From positions 21,532 to 85,531 of the forward strand of contig JARGFZ010000011.1 of NCBI GenBank assembly GCA_029210965.1: 64,000 nucleotides of DNA. Reading direction: 5' to 3'. Below, one piece after another: positions 44,389 through 52,642 of the stretch (its first letter is position 1; each line of letters starts with the position of its first letter). Below the pieces are notes generated by a model. That model made no database searches. It saw only the letters and a list, made by a program, of their open reading frames with translations, and was not told where the DNA came from. The translations under genes were made by a program, and so were the position numbers. This DNA comes from a bacterium (GTDB lineage Bacteria; BMS3Abin14).

Positions 44389-45702
44389 CTAAACTTTGGA
44401 CTTAGGATCTTGGACCCTGGACTCCTTGAGCACAAGGTGCTCAAGGCTCAGTACCGCTGTTATCCCCACGATGAGTCCGTTGCCCACAATTCCCCTCACA
44501 GCGTTGGGAAGCATCTCCAGAAATCCCGAAGGCAACATTGATGCGCTGGTTCCCAGGAGCAAGGGCAGCCCTACCACCAGGTGATCCCTTATGGTATCTC
44601 CACCCGGTTCACCGCCTATTATAGAGATACCCAGGCCGACCATGGCTGCCAGGGTGACAAGAAGCGCCGCTCCCACCACCCCCTCCGGCACGCTGACGAG
44701 GATCGCAGTAAACCTGGTGAAAAATGAAAGAACACACATTATGATCCCACAAAGAAGAACCGGATATCGGCTGCCCACACGGGTTACCATGATAACTCCC
44801 GGGCTCTGGGAGTAACTCACCGTTCCCAGTGTCCCCGTCAGGGCCGCCAGCATACCGCTCACCCCCGTCAATGTGATCCCTCTTTTAACCCGCTTTTCCA
44901 GATTCTCATCTCCCACCACCTTGGACACAGCGGTAAAACTGCCAAGCCCGTTTATGAGGACAGCCAGATTGGCCATAAAAAAGGAGATGGTTCCCGCAAA
45001 GGAAAACTCCAGACGAGGTCCGTGCAACGGCCAGGGAACAGACAGAAAGGGTACGCTGCTAACAAAAGACAGGTCCAGCCTTCCCCCCGCCGCCATAATA
45101 CCGTACCCCAACAAGATACCCAGAAGAATGGAAAGGTTCTTGAAATAGCCCTTTCCGTAGCTTGATATCAATATGATAGCTAACGTTACTACAAGTGCCA
45201 CAACCAGGGTGACAGGATCCCCGTTGGGCCGGCCCGGTCCCTTCCCGATGACCATTGGGTACAGGTATGGAAGAAAGGTAAGGGATATAAGGATCAGAAC
45301 CACTCCCACAACCCGTCCGGTAAACAAGGCTGTCAACCTGTCCACCATACCTGCTGCTCCCAGAAGAAACAGGAGAAGACCTCCGGTGAGCATCCCGCCC
45401 AGCACCGCACCATAACCCCCAGATGCAAGCGCGGCCACGGAGAGCAGCAGGGCAGCAGAGGGACCATCTACCAGAGGATACCTGTGCCCTCTGAAACACT
45501 GGACTGAAGTGACAATGCCCACAAGAAGCAGCATCTTCTGGAAAAGGACCGAAGCCTCAGCCCCTTCCATATTAAGAAAGGCTGCCATAAGGCGAGCAGA
45601 TATAACCACCAGGGGCAGCACCACTACCAGCCACTGTATGGCGTAGAGGAAATTTTTGGCCAGAGGCGGCCTCTGGTCCAGTGTGTAGCGCAGATCGATC
45701 AT
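44389..45702 (-). CDS. NCS2 family nucleobase (uracil/xanthine) permease
   Basis: The 437-residue protein has about 13-14 membrane segments. It shows the NCS2 arrangement: a conserved HRYPLVDGPSAALL segment near residue 75, NGLGSFTAVSKVVGD (transport core 8) and TGTLGTVSYSQSPGVIMVTRVGSRYP (core 10). These correspond to the QxxxxNxG-type signature region, though the canonical Gln is not obvious. Substrate is inferred to be a nucleobase. The last dozen codons (LKESRVQDPKSKV) derive from a heptameric array (CTTTGGA, CTTAGGA, TCTTGGA, CCCTGGA), suggesting C-terminal extension by repeat invasion. Confidence 0.85.
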   Translation of the reverse strand: MIDLRYTLDQRPPLAKNFLYAIQWLVVVLPLVVISARLMAAFLNMEGAEASVLFQKMLLLVGIVTSVQCFRGHRYPLVDGPSAALLLSVAALASGGYGAVLGGMLTGGLLLFLLGAAGMVDRLTALFTGRVVGVVLILISLTFLPYLYPMVIGKGPGRPNGDPVTLVVALVVTLAIILISSYGKGYFKNLSILLGILLGYGIMAAGGRLDLSFVSSVPFLSVPWPLHGPRLEFSFAGTISFFMANLAVLINGLGSFTAVSKVVGDENLEKRVKRGITLTGVSGMLAALTGTLGTVSYSQSPGVIMVTRVGSRYPVLLCGIIMCVLSFFTRFTAILVSVPEGVVGAALLVTLAAMVGLGISIIGGEPGGDTIRDHLVVGLPLLLGTSASMLPSGFLEMLPNAVRGIVGNGLIVGITAVLSLEHLVLKESRVQDPKSKV

Positions 45703-45801
45703 GACCCGTGATTGTCCTTCAGAAACTCACCGGGCGTCAACGTTTAAGGTCTATTTCGAATTAAGAATTACGAATTGAGAATTAAAGGCTTGATCTTGAC
45801 A

Positions 45802-45920
45802 GGGTCGCAAAAAGTCCGTAATCGGCTTTTTGCTCCTCGGAAAGGGAAAAGCGTCGTTTTCCCTTTCCTTACAAATCAATGACTTACGGAGTAAGTCATT
45901 GATTTGGGCGCCCTGGCCGA
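45802..45920. repeat. Nested-palindrome repeat, copy C (right end missing)
   Basis: It starts TTGACAGGGTCGCAAAAAGTCC as in copy A. Hairpins: GGAAAGGGAAAAGCG/CGTTTTCCCTTTCC (45839-45868) and AAATCAATGACTTAC/GTAAGTCATTGATTT (45873-45905). It stops after GGGCGCCCTGG; the inverted end is absent. Confidence 0.75.
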
Positions 45921-45938
45921 CCCCAGGCAGTTCCCTTC

Positions 45939-47177
45939 TCAGAGATAATTAACCGGAATCTGAACAATCCTGTCGGTCAGAAGTTCCGGCCTTTTGCCCC
46001 GGTTGATGAGAATCCCGTATGACGCGCCAGTGTCGGCCATGAAATTTTCCAGACCTCGCAACGAGGTCTTTTTCACTACGGAATTAAGCTTTATTTCCAC
46101 CGGCACGATGCCGAAATCGCCTTCGATGACCAAGTCAACCTCGGATCTGTCAATGGTCCGATAATAGGAATATTCCAATTGCGTCGCCATCGTCGCCTGA
46201 AGCCCGCGGATTATTTCTTCAATCACAAAGCTTTCAAAGGAAAAACCGGCCACCGGATGAATCAGCAGGCTGTCAAGATCCCTGATCTTGAGAAAGTAAT
46301 GCAGCAACCCCTGGTCCCGAAAAAAACCTTTCCTTGCCTTCTGAACTTTCTTGAGCGGGTTACCGGTATGCGGAGGCAAGTTGCGCCACAGGAAGGTCTG
46401 GTGAATGATATCCAGATAATCCTTGATCGTTGACACGCTGACCTCAAGCGCCCGCGCCATATCACTCATATTGAGCTGATGTCCGGAGAACTGGGCCAGC
46501 AAGGTGATAAATCTTCGGAAGTTGTGGATGTTCAATCTGGGGAAGAGCATCCTTATGTCGCGACCGACATAGTCGATGATATAATTTTCCATCCATTGCC
46601 GGTAAAACTCATCCTTTCTCTCACCTTCGATGATCGGCTCGGGGAAACCTCCTTTCAGCCAGAGATTCAGACTCTGCTCTATCCGTACAGTCGAGCTGAT
46701 ATCAAGATAGTCCAGCGCCCGAACTTTTGCATCGGTTATCATTTCATAAACGGAGGATAACGGCGCTTCATGGAATTCATTTTGTTTAAAGGGCCATAAC
46801 TCAACTGTGGCAATCCGGCCGGCCAGACTCTCGGTAACCCCTTTGACAATACCAGGTGAGCTTGATCCGGTGAGCAGGAATCTGCCTTTTTGTTTTCTGT
46901 CCGCATCAATAACGCCTCTGAGCACCTTAAACAGTTCAGGATACTGCTGGGCCTCGTCAATGATCACCTTTTCCGTATAAAGGGAGAAAAAACCCAGCGG
47001 ATCACCGCTGATCAGCTGATAATCATCCGGGCTTTCAAGGTCATAATATTTCCAGTCAGGGCGCAGATGGTGGACCAGGGTTGACTTGCCGCACTGCCTC
47101 GGTCCGACAATTCCCACCACCGGGAACATCTCCAGGAGACGATTGATTTTATTTTCAAGGGCACGTTTTTTATCCAT
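45939..47177 (-). CDS. AAA_14/DUF4143 ATPase
   Basis: The 412-residue protein has Walker A GPRQCGKST (about 26-34), Walker B VIIDEAQQYPEL and GSSSPGIVKGVTESLAGR (sensor), then a DUF4143 C-terminal domain with FESFVIEEIIRGLQ, RTIDRSEVDLVIEG (a PD-(D/E)xK-like D-x-n-E-x-K trio, ending GIVPVEIKL). Members of this family are widespread in mobile and accessory regions, and their function is unresolved. The KNYEYYDLES-like DWKYYDLESPDDYQLISGDP is typical. It is monocistronic. Confidence 0.88.
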   Translation of the reverse strand: MDKKRALENKINRLLEMFPVVGIVGPRQCGKSTLVHHLRPDWKYYDLESPDDYQLISGDPLGFFSLYTEKVIIDEAQQYPELFKVLRGVIDADRKQKGRFLLTGSSSPGIVKGVTESLAGRIATVELWPFKQNEFHEAPLSSVYEMITDAKVRALDYLDISSTVRIEQSLNLWLKGGFPEPIIEGERKDEFYRQWMENYIIDYVGRDIRMLFPRLNIHNFRRFITLLAQFSGHQLNMSDMARALEVSVSTIKDYLDIIHQTFLWRNLPPHTGNPLKKVQKARKGFFRDQGLLHYFLKIRDLDSLLIHPVAGFSFESFVIEEIIRGLQATMATQLEYSYYRTIDRSEVDLVIEGDFGIVPVEIKLNSVVKKTSLRGLENFMADTGASYGILINRGKRPELLTDRIVQIPVNYL

Positions 47178-47189
47178 GATATTTACAAG

Positions 47190-47531
47190 CTACTCGTAAT
47201 TATCATGGGTGTCAACAACGGTTCGCCTGTTATCAGAGTAATTCCCCCCACTTTCATCGGCGAACCGTTGTCCGAGTGAATCTCCATGGGGCTCTGACGA
47301 TTCGAGTATTACGTAAGCGTCCCTGAAAAATTCGCATTCAGCGCCACTGTGGATGTAAATTTGTATTGGCAGATTATATTTTAGATCCTTAATGCCGTGG
47401 CAGTTGGTACGACAGGCAATTTGAACGGTTTCAGCAACAGTATGTGCCGTTTGCTCCCCTGGGAAAAAAGCCAGAATAAATACAGATAGTTATAAATTTT
47501 TCAGGTGCAACTAGTACTTGGATTTTCCCAT
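47190..47531 (-). pseudogene. Remnant of a small exported protein
   Basis: From ATG 47531 one frame reads MGKSKY, TAG, LHLKNL, TAA, LSVFILAFFPGEQTAHTVAE and continues open to 47190 (114 codons), including IACRTNCHGIKDLKYNLPIQ and RDAYVILESSEPHGDS. The hydrophobic start with two stops in its first 14 codons looks like a decayed signal peptide. Family unknown; the call rests on the open frame. Confidence 0.35.
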
Positions 47532-47619
47532 CACCACCCCTAAGAGGAATCCCTCGTTTAGTGCAGTCATGTTAGCACGGAGGACGACAGATGGATTGTT
47601 GTCACTACATGAAGGCAGA

Positions 47620-48429
47620 TTAGTGGATAGCGCCACTAAAGAGGACCATGAGCCTGAAACCGACCCCGCCAAGATTAGCTATGGCGATAGCCCAAGCCAT
47701 CCTACCTGCAACAGATATTGGCACCCTGTTGATCAGTCTGAAGAAGGGAACACATAAGATAGTGATTAGAAAAATCTGAAGGAAATAGATAAGGAAGTAA
47801 CGTTTTAGAAAGAACGGAATAGTTAAGAAAACCTCGTAGACCCATAGAAGATTCCAAAACACCAAAGCCGAGATCCAGCCAGAGAAGTGCCATAGGGGTG
47901 ACGCCATAAGATCGCCAGCCTCTTCACGTGTAGAGAAAATTTTAAATATTAAGAGAAAGAGCAGGAATACAACTCCAGTCTCTCTCAGAGCCCATGCCAT
48001 ACGGTTTTTTATCCCCTCCATTGTAACCATCCCTGTAACAACAGTTCCCAGGCCGTCCTGGAAATTGTATGACATGATAAAAACAAGGCTGCCTATCACA
48101 GTTACGACATGAGCCAGAATAAATAACAAATAGCCAAACGCTACTTCTCCCCACCTTAATCTTAGGAGGAAACGGAAAGGAACTATCCACAGAGGGAAAA
48201 TAGCCAGTACTGCAATCCAGAGAGAGTTCCCCTGAAACGGATTAACCTGCCATCTGATCGGAAAAAATGGGCTTATCCACCAGAATGCGAATGATAGAAT
48301 GTACAGATACCCTAATGCTAAGGGGAACCTGGTTTTAAATTTTTGGAAAGTCCTTTTGTTTGCGATAAAAAGGAAAAAACAGAAAAGAAGTACCGTTGGT
48401 ATTGAAATGGCATTTATTTGAAAGATCAT
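47620..48429 (-). CDS. Polytopic membrane protein, paralogue of the 50746-51567 gene
   Basis: The 269-residue protein has about eight hydrophobic segments and no recognised catalytic motif. The C-terminal 95 residues (from GDLMASPLWHFSGW to FRLMVLFSGAIH) are nearly collinear with the protein at 50746-51567, including the shared FSTREEAGxLMASPLWHF and PFFRxxNxVPxSVAGRMAWA blocks. The paralogue has an extracellular repeat-domain gene upstream; here the corresponding gene survives only as a fragment (48893-49062) broken by a repeat. Function unknown; an integral membrane partner of that surface protein is a guess. Confidence 0.75.
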   Translation of the reverse strand: MIFQINAISIPTVLLFCFFLFIANKRTFQKFKTRFPLALGYLYILSFAFWWISPFFPIRWQVNPFQGNSLWIAVLAIFPLWIVPFRFLLRLRWGEVAFGYLLFILAHVVTVIGSLVFIMSYNFQDGLGTVVTGMVTMEGIKNRMAWALRETGVVFLLFLLIFKIFSTREEAGDLMASPLWHFSGWISALVFWNLLWVYEVFLTIPFFLKRYFLIYFLQIFLITILCVPFFRLINRVPISVAGRMAWAIAIANLGGVGFRLMVLFSGAIH

Positions 48430-48477
48430 TTAAGAATTTCCTATCTCAAGGCTTGGATCATTCAATGATTGATGGAC

Positions 48478-48877
48478 TCGCAAAAAGTCCATCAACGCGC
48501 CCCGCGCGGGGCGCCCAAATCAATGACAAGCCGCGCCTGGGAAGGGCGCCCGGATCGATGACCCGTGAAAACTGCCGCGCCTGGGAGCGGCGCCCGGATC
48601 GAGTGCCAATGGCTGTGTGTTCGATCCGTGAGGGAACCGAAAACCACGCTTTTCGGTTCCCGTGGAGCCAAAGTCTTACCCGGACTTTGGCGATATTACA
48701 GCAGCCTCCGTGAGGGAAGGGAAAACCCCGCTTTTCACTTTCCGTGGAGCCAAAGTCTCGCACAGACTTTGGTGATCTATCAGCAGTCATTGATTTGTAA
48801 GGAAAGGGAAAACGACGCTTTTCCCTTTCCCCAAGACATTAATGAGCCAGGAAAAGTTCCGCCTGGACTTTTTGCGA
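48478..48877. repeat. Nested-palindrome repeat, copy D (long form)
   Basis: This 400-bp copy has both ends: TCGCAAAAAGTCC (48478-48490) and its complement GGACTTTTTGCGA (48865-48877). In between are serial modules: GCGCCCCGCGCGGGGCGCCC, repeated GGCGCCCGGATCGA, GGGAACCGAAAACCACGC/TTTTCGGTTCCC, CCAAAGTC/GACTTTGG twice, and GGAAAGGGAAAACGACGC/TTTTCCCTTTCC. It truncates the 3' end of the adjacent surface-protein remnant. Confidence 0.85.
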
Positions 48878-48892
48878 CTCTATCAAGATTGA

Positions 48893-49062
48893 TCGTCAAA
48901 TTATCAACAATCTCAATAGTCAGGCTCAAAGTTGTTTTCGGAATACGTATCTTCGTACCCACCTTCTGGACTGACTTTATTAGAGAATTCCTGAACCTCC
49001 ACACCCGTTATGGAGAATAAGACTCCTTCCTTTGTCGGAGTTACACCGCTCGTAGATAGAGT
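48893..49062 (-). pseudogene. Fragment of extracellular repeat-domain protein (duplicate of 51698-52636)
   Basis: Read leftwards from about 49062, the frame gives VTPTKEGVLFSITGVEVQEF, SNKVSPEGGYEDTYSENNFE and PDY, then a frameshift, then EIVDNLTINL. It aligns with VIPVKEGVTYSITGVSVNE, SAGGVYEDLYEENNFEPDFE and VTGDLTVSL in the intact copy. The 3' side is lost at the copy-D repeat and the 5' side at the IS element (49128). It lies immediately upstream of the duplicated membrane-protein gene, as in the intact pair. Confidence 0.75.
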
Positions 49063-49127
49063 AACCATTATTTATGTTGAGCTCAACATAAGTAATGTTA
49101 TGTGGAGTTTAAACTTATGGGGTCTTG

Positions 49128-50324
49128 AAGGGGTCAGGCCGTGACGGGTTGTTGCTCAAACATGGTCTAATCTAGCTTTCGCATCACCCCGCTGGTTTTT
49201 ACTAAACCGTAGCCGGCAAACCCGGATTAAAACCGAAAAAACGGGCTAAAAAGGAAAGGGCGCTTATTCTCTTCCTCTGAACCATCCCTATCTTTCCAGC
49301 AGCAGCCGGTTTCAGCTTGCCATGGGTCACCAGGAGCCGGATGTTCTGAACTGCGGCGATTAGATAGTCCTGCATTCGAACCCGCTCTGTCCCGCGCCAC
49401 CGGGCTCTTTTGAATCCATAACGACATGATTCAGCAAAAGAGCCCTCCATGAAGTGCTTCCGAATGACGATGTCACGTCGCCCCGCACGACTCCGGGCAA
49501 TATCGTAGGACCAGTCCAGGATATCCTGTTCGAAGTGCCGCTTGACCGTTCGTCCACCCGTTGTTGACCGGGTGCACTTGGGCTTAAGATCACACGCACG
49601 ACAATCTTCCTTCCTCGCCATATACTCACAGGATTGTTTATCTTCCCACCGGTGACGCAGCGTCATCGTCTTCAAGGTTCTCCAGCCGCTTCTCCAGTTG
49701 ACGACAAGCACGGTTGAAATATTTCTTTAGAGAGTGCGTATGAACAATGGACTCTCTCGACGCGTCAGCATCCACAAGACTCGAATCCATAAACAGCTTC
49801 TTACCCTCGACCAGACCGGCCTCCACACACTGATAGACGATCCGCTCGAAAAAGGTCTCAAACAGTTTGGCTCCCCACCTACCCCTCGCCTTGCTCAAAA
49901 CGCTGTGATGTGGGATCTCAGAATCCAGGTCATATCCGAGGAACCACAGCCAGTCCAGACGCTCAGGCAACGTGTCCATCATCTCCCGCTCGCTGCGCAC
50001 GTTATAGAGCATCAACAGAACCAGAAGCTTCAGGATCACGGGCGGAGGCACCGATACGTTTCCGTTCGTCCCGTATAAATGCTCCACCTCATCGGACACG
50101 AAACCAAAGTCAATGGCCTTGGCTACCTTACGCAACGGATGGTTCGGACGGATACGTTTGTCGAGATTAAAGGAAGTGTAAAACAGGGAAGGCTGGGGCG
50201 GATCCTCACGGCCCATCATAGGCAAAACCTCCGGAAAAAGGTTGCCTGTATATTACCATATCGACTACCCTAAACCCAATGAAACCGTGGGTTTGGGCAA
50301 CAGCCCGTCACGGCCTGACCCCTT
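49128..50324 (-). mobile_element. Internally deleted IS1182-like element
   Basis: It is bounded by 28-bp inverted repeats with one mismatch: AAGGGGTCAGGCCGTGACGG at 49128 and the complement ending GGCCTGACCCCTT at 50324. Length is about 1.2 kb, against the roughly 1.7 kb usual for the family. The transposase lost its central catalytic part. No target duplication is evident. The intact ends mean it could still be moved in trans. Confidence 0.85.
49202..50225 (-). pseudogene. IS1182-family transposase with internal deletion
   Basis: The N-terminal piece (50225 to about 49660) carries the DUF772-type region FNLDKRIRPNHPLRKVAKAI, REMMDTLPERLDWLWFLGYD, LDSEIPHHSVLSKARGRWG and the first catalytic Asp context LFMDSSLVDADAS. 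At 49655-49680 the frame jumps to the C-terminal piece: RHRWEDKQSCEYMARKEDC, CDLKPKCTRSTTGGRTVKRH and YGFKRARWRGTERVRMQDYL. The intervening segment with the second Asp is missing, about 170 codons compared with complete relatives, and the two pieces are in different frames. Inactive. Confidence 0.85.
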
Positions 50325-50745
50325 TGCCCCCTTCACCTGTCGCGTCGTAGTCACGCTTAGGGCGTAACTGCGACATGACAAGTCGGCGTGATTCGCAATG
50401 ACAACGTTTAAACCATGCCTTCCCCCCCGGCTTTTGGTTGCCCCTGTGAAACCCTGTGGAGCGGCTTGGGAGGAGCCGCGCTGTGGTGAGTTGGCTTTTG
50501 CCGTATTTACAGAGAAAAAAATGCCGGAATATTGCTCCGGCATTCTATTTGGAATCTGGAATTGTCTTTCAGGGCTCAACGTTCCGGCCCGGGCCTTTTC
50601 CCCTCTTCACCTCTTCGCTAATCCGAAAGCAACTTCCTGAGAATCTCATTCACCACTTTCGGGACGAATCTTCCCAGGATCCAGGGAAGGTTCTGTCCCC
50701 GTTTGCCGTGCTACCAGGCCATCAGAAATCGTTTCCGGAGCCGGG
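50325..50745. other. Intergenic with one strong leftward terminator
   Basis: This stretch contains GGCGTGATTCGCAATGACAACG (about 50385-50406), a repeat also at 2690-2710, and the terminator at 50514-50545. The remainder shows no gene. Confidence 0.45.
50514..50545 (-). terminator. Rho-independent terminator, leftward
   Basis: On the minus strand AATGCCGGA pairs with TCCGGCATT (9-bp stem, 7-nt loop) and is followed by TTTTTTCTC. It is placed 200 bp after the membrane-protein gene at 50746-51567. Confidence 0.75.
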
Positions 50746-51567
50746 TCAATGAATAGTGCTGCCAAAGAGGATCAGAAGCCTGAAACCGAGACCGCCAAGG
50801 TTGGCCATGAGGAATGCCCATGCCATCCTCCCGGCAACAGATAGCGGCACCTTGTTGACCATTCTGAAAAAGGGGACACACACAACTGTAATGAGGAAAA
50901 TCTGCAGAAACCAGACCAGAAAGTATCGCTCCAGAAATAACGGAAGAGTAAAGAAGACCTCGTACACCCACAGGAGATTCCAGAGCATTAAAGCCGCGAA
51001 CCATGCAGTGAAGTGCCAGAGTGGTGACGCCATCAGTTCCCCGGCCTCCTCCCGAGTCGAGAACAGCCTGAACAGAAAGAGAAACAGCAGGAACGCCACG
51101 CCGGCTTCCCTCCACGCCCAATCCATGTAATTCTTGACCTGAAGGAGGGACACCAACTCCGTGACCCTCACGGCCCTTCCTTCCCGGAAACCATAGGGCT
51201 TGAGCAGGGCGAAGTTGACCGCCGCCATGGAGGTATGGGCCAGGGCAAAGAGGACCAGGCTAAGGGATGCATCCTTCCAGGACAAGGCCAGGCGGAAGCG
51301 GAAAACCACCAGATACAGAACGCCGGCGATCAGGAAAGCCGCCGTGAGAGCCGGGCCCTGGAAAGGATCGGAGTAACGCCGGAAGGGGAAAAACGGGCTG
51401 ACGAGCCAGAAGGCGAGAGAGATGAGATAAAGGTAGCCCAGGGCCGCTGGAGAGCCGTTCCCGATATGGACCGCCGTCGACCTGCAACACAGAAAAACGC
51501 CGAGGAGGAACAGGAGCACCGTGGGAATGACGACGGCGTTGGCATGGATTACGGTCCAGAGGTTCAC
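50746..51567 (-). CDS. Polytopic membrane protein of unknown family
   Basis: The 273-residue protein has about eight hydrophobic segments. Its C-terminal third is very similar to the 47620-48429 product (FSTREEAGELMASPLWHFTA, WNLLWVYEVFFTLPLFLERY). No cofactor ligand or catalytic motif stands out. The upstream neighbour on the same strand encodes an extracellular repeat-domain protein, 130 bp away, and this linkage is preserved in the duplicated copy. A possible role is display or secretion support, but this is inference. A strong terminator closes the unit. Confidence 0.75.
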   Translation of the reverse strand: MNLWTVIHANAVVIPTVLLFLLGVFLCCRSTAVHIGNGSPAALGYLYLISLAFWLVSPFFPFRRYSDPFQGPALTAAFLIAGVLYLVVFRFRLALSWKDASLSLVLFALAHTSMAAVNFALLKPYGFREGRAVRVTELVSLLQVKNYMDWAWREAGVAFLLFLFLFRLFSTREEAGELMASPLWHFTAWFAALMLWNLLWVYEVFFTLPLFLERYFLVWFLQIFLITVVCVPFFRMVNKVPLSVAGRMAWAFLMANLGGLGFRLLILFGSTIH

Positions 51568-51697
51568 GGATCTTCCTCCCCGGCCCTGCGTGACGGCATG
51601 TGTTCAAACCCACTCTCACACCGACACCGCCCCCAGGGTGTGAAAGAAACAGACAGCGTGGAGACCCTCGGAAGAGGGGCCATTATACCATCACATA

Positions 51698-52636
51698 CTA
51701 ATTACCCTGATCGTGCGGAACATGGACATTGACGTCGAAGAGCCATGAACCTGAACAATCGTCAGCCGTACCGTGAACCGCATAGGTTCGACCCTGAGAC
51801 TTACCGGCCCTCTCCGCCCGCAGGCTGACTGTCAGGTCACCGGTCACCTCGAAATCCGGCTCGAAGTTATTCTCTTCATATAAGTCCTCGTATACACCAC
51901 CGGCACTTGTTTTACTGGAACACTCATTGACGCTGACACCTGTGATGGAATACGTAACCCCCTCTTTTACCGGAATGACTGTGGAGACGTCCAGAGTAAC
52001 ATTTCTCATGGTGTGATCGGGTGGCCAGAGAACCTCGACGGATGGTGTGACGGCCCCCTGGAGGGGTCTGTCGTCGCAAGGGTCGCAAATGTCTCCCCGT
52101 CCGTCTATATCCACGTCGACTTGATCCGGGTTAATATCCTGGGGGCAGTTGTCGCACTCATCACCATACCGGTCGCCATCGAAATCGAGGCCTGATGTCA
52201 CAACAGCAAAAGTGTTTTGTCCACCCTCGCGGCCTAATGAATAAATGGCATAGACAACATACGTAAGGTCAGTTTCGGAGGGAAAGACGTGATCTTCATA
52301 AGGGGGGTCAGTGATGTACACGTCAAATGGGACCGGCTGATCTGCATACATCCTTTGGACTCTGTAACCTGCTGCTTCTGATACCGGGCCCCAGGTCACG
52401 AGGATACGGTCGCAGTTGTAGCTCGCAACAGGGTTTCCCGGCTGCGTCAAGAATACACCGACATCAAAACTCTGATTTACAACATTTCCCCTGGGATCGC
52501 TCACCGAAAGTTCAACACGGTGCTCTCCCAACTGATCAAGGGTCGGCAGCCAGGTCAGCTCCCCTTTCTCAACATTGAACGACATGCCCGGTGCTAGGAG
52601 CCTGTGCTGGGTTCTCCGACAAGTTTCCAGGATCAC
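51698..52636 (-). CDS. Extracellular repeat-domain protein with Ca-binding thrombospondin-3-like segment, probably 5'-truncated
   Basis: From GTG 52636 the 312 residues start inside a putative Ig-type module (APGMSFNVEKGELTWLPTLD, then GEHRVELSVSDPRGN), followed by a fibronectin type III-like module (ILVTWGPVSEAAGYRVQRM), a calcium-binding D-rich stretch (DFDGDRYGDECDNCPQDINP, then DVDIDGRGDICDPCDD) and a terminal domain ending GTADDCSGSWLFDVNVHVPHDQ. No signal peptide is present, and the frame is open only from a position 6 nt after the stop of the upstream HEAT-like gene, in the same phase. It is therefore likely a truncated secreted protein. A further terminal domain of the same type lies at 53733-54053. 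Confidence 0.65.
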   Translation of the reverse strand: MILETCRRTQHRLLAPGMSFNVEKGELTWLPTLDQLGEHRVELSVSDPRGNVVNQSFDVGVFLTQPGNPVASYNCDRILVTWGPVSEAAGYRVQRMYADQPVPFDVYITDPPYEDHVFPSETDLTYVVYAIYSLGREGGQNTFAVVTSGLDFDGDRYGDECDNCPQDINPDQVDVDIDGRGDICDPCDDRPLQGAVTPSVEVLWPPDHTMRNVTLDVSTVIPVKEGVTYSITGVSVNECSSKTSAGGVYEDLYEENNFEPDFEVTGDLTVSLRAERAGKSQGRTYAVHGTADDCSGSWLFDVNVHVPHDQGN

Positions 52637-52642
52637 CCGGTT

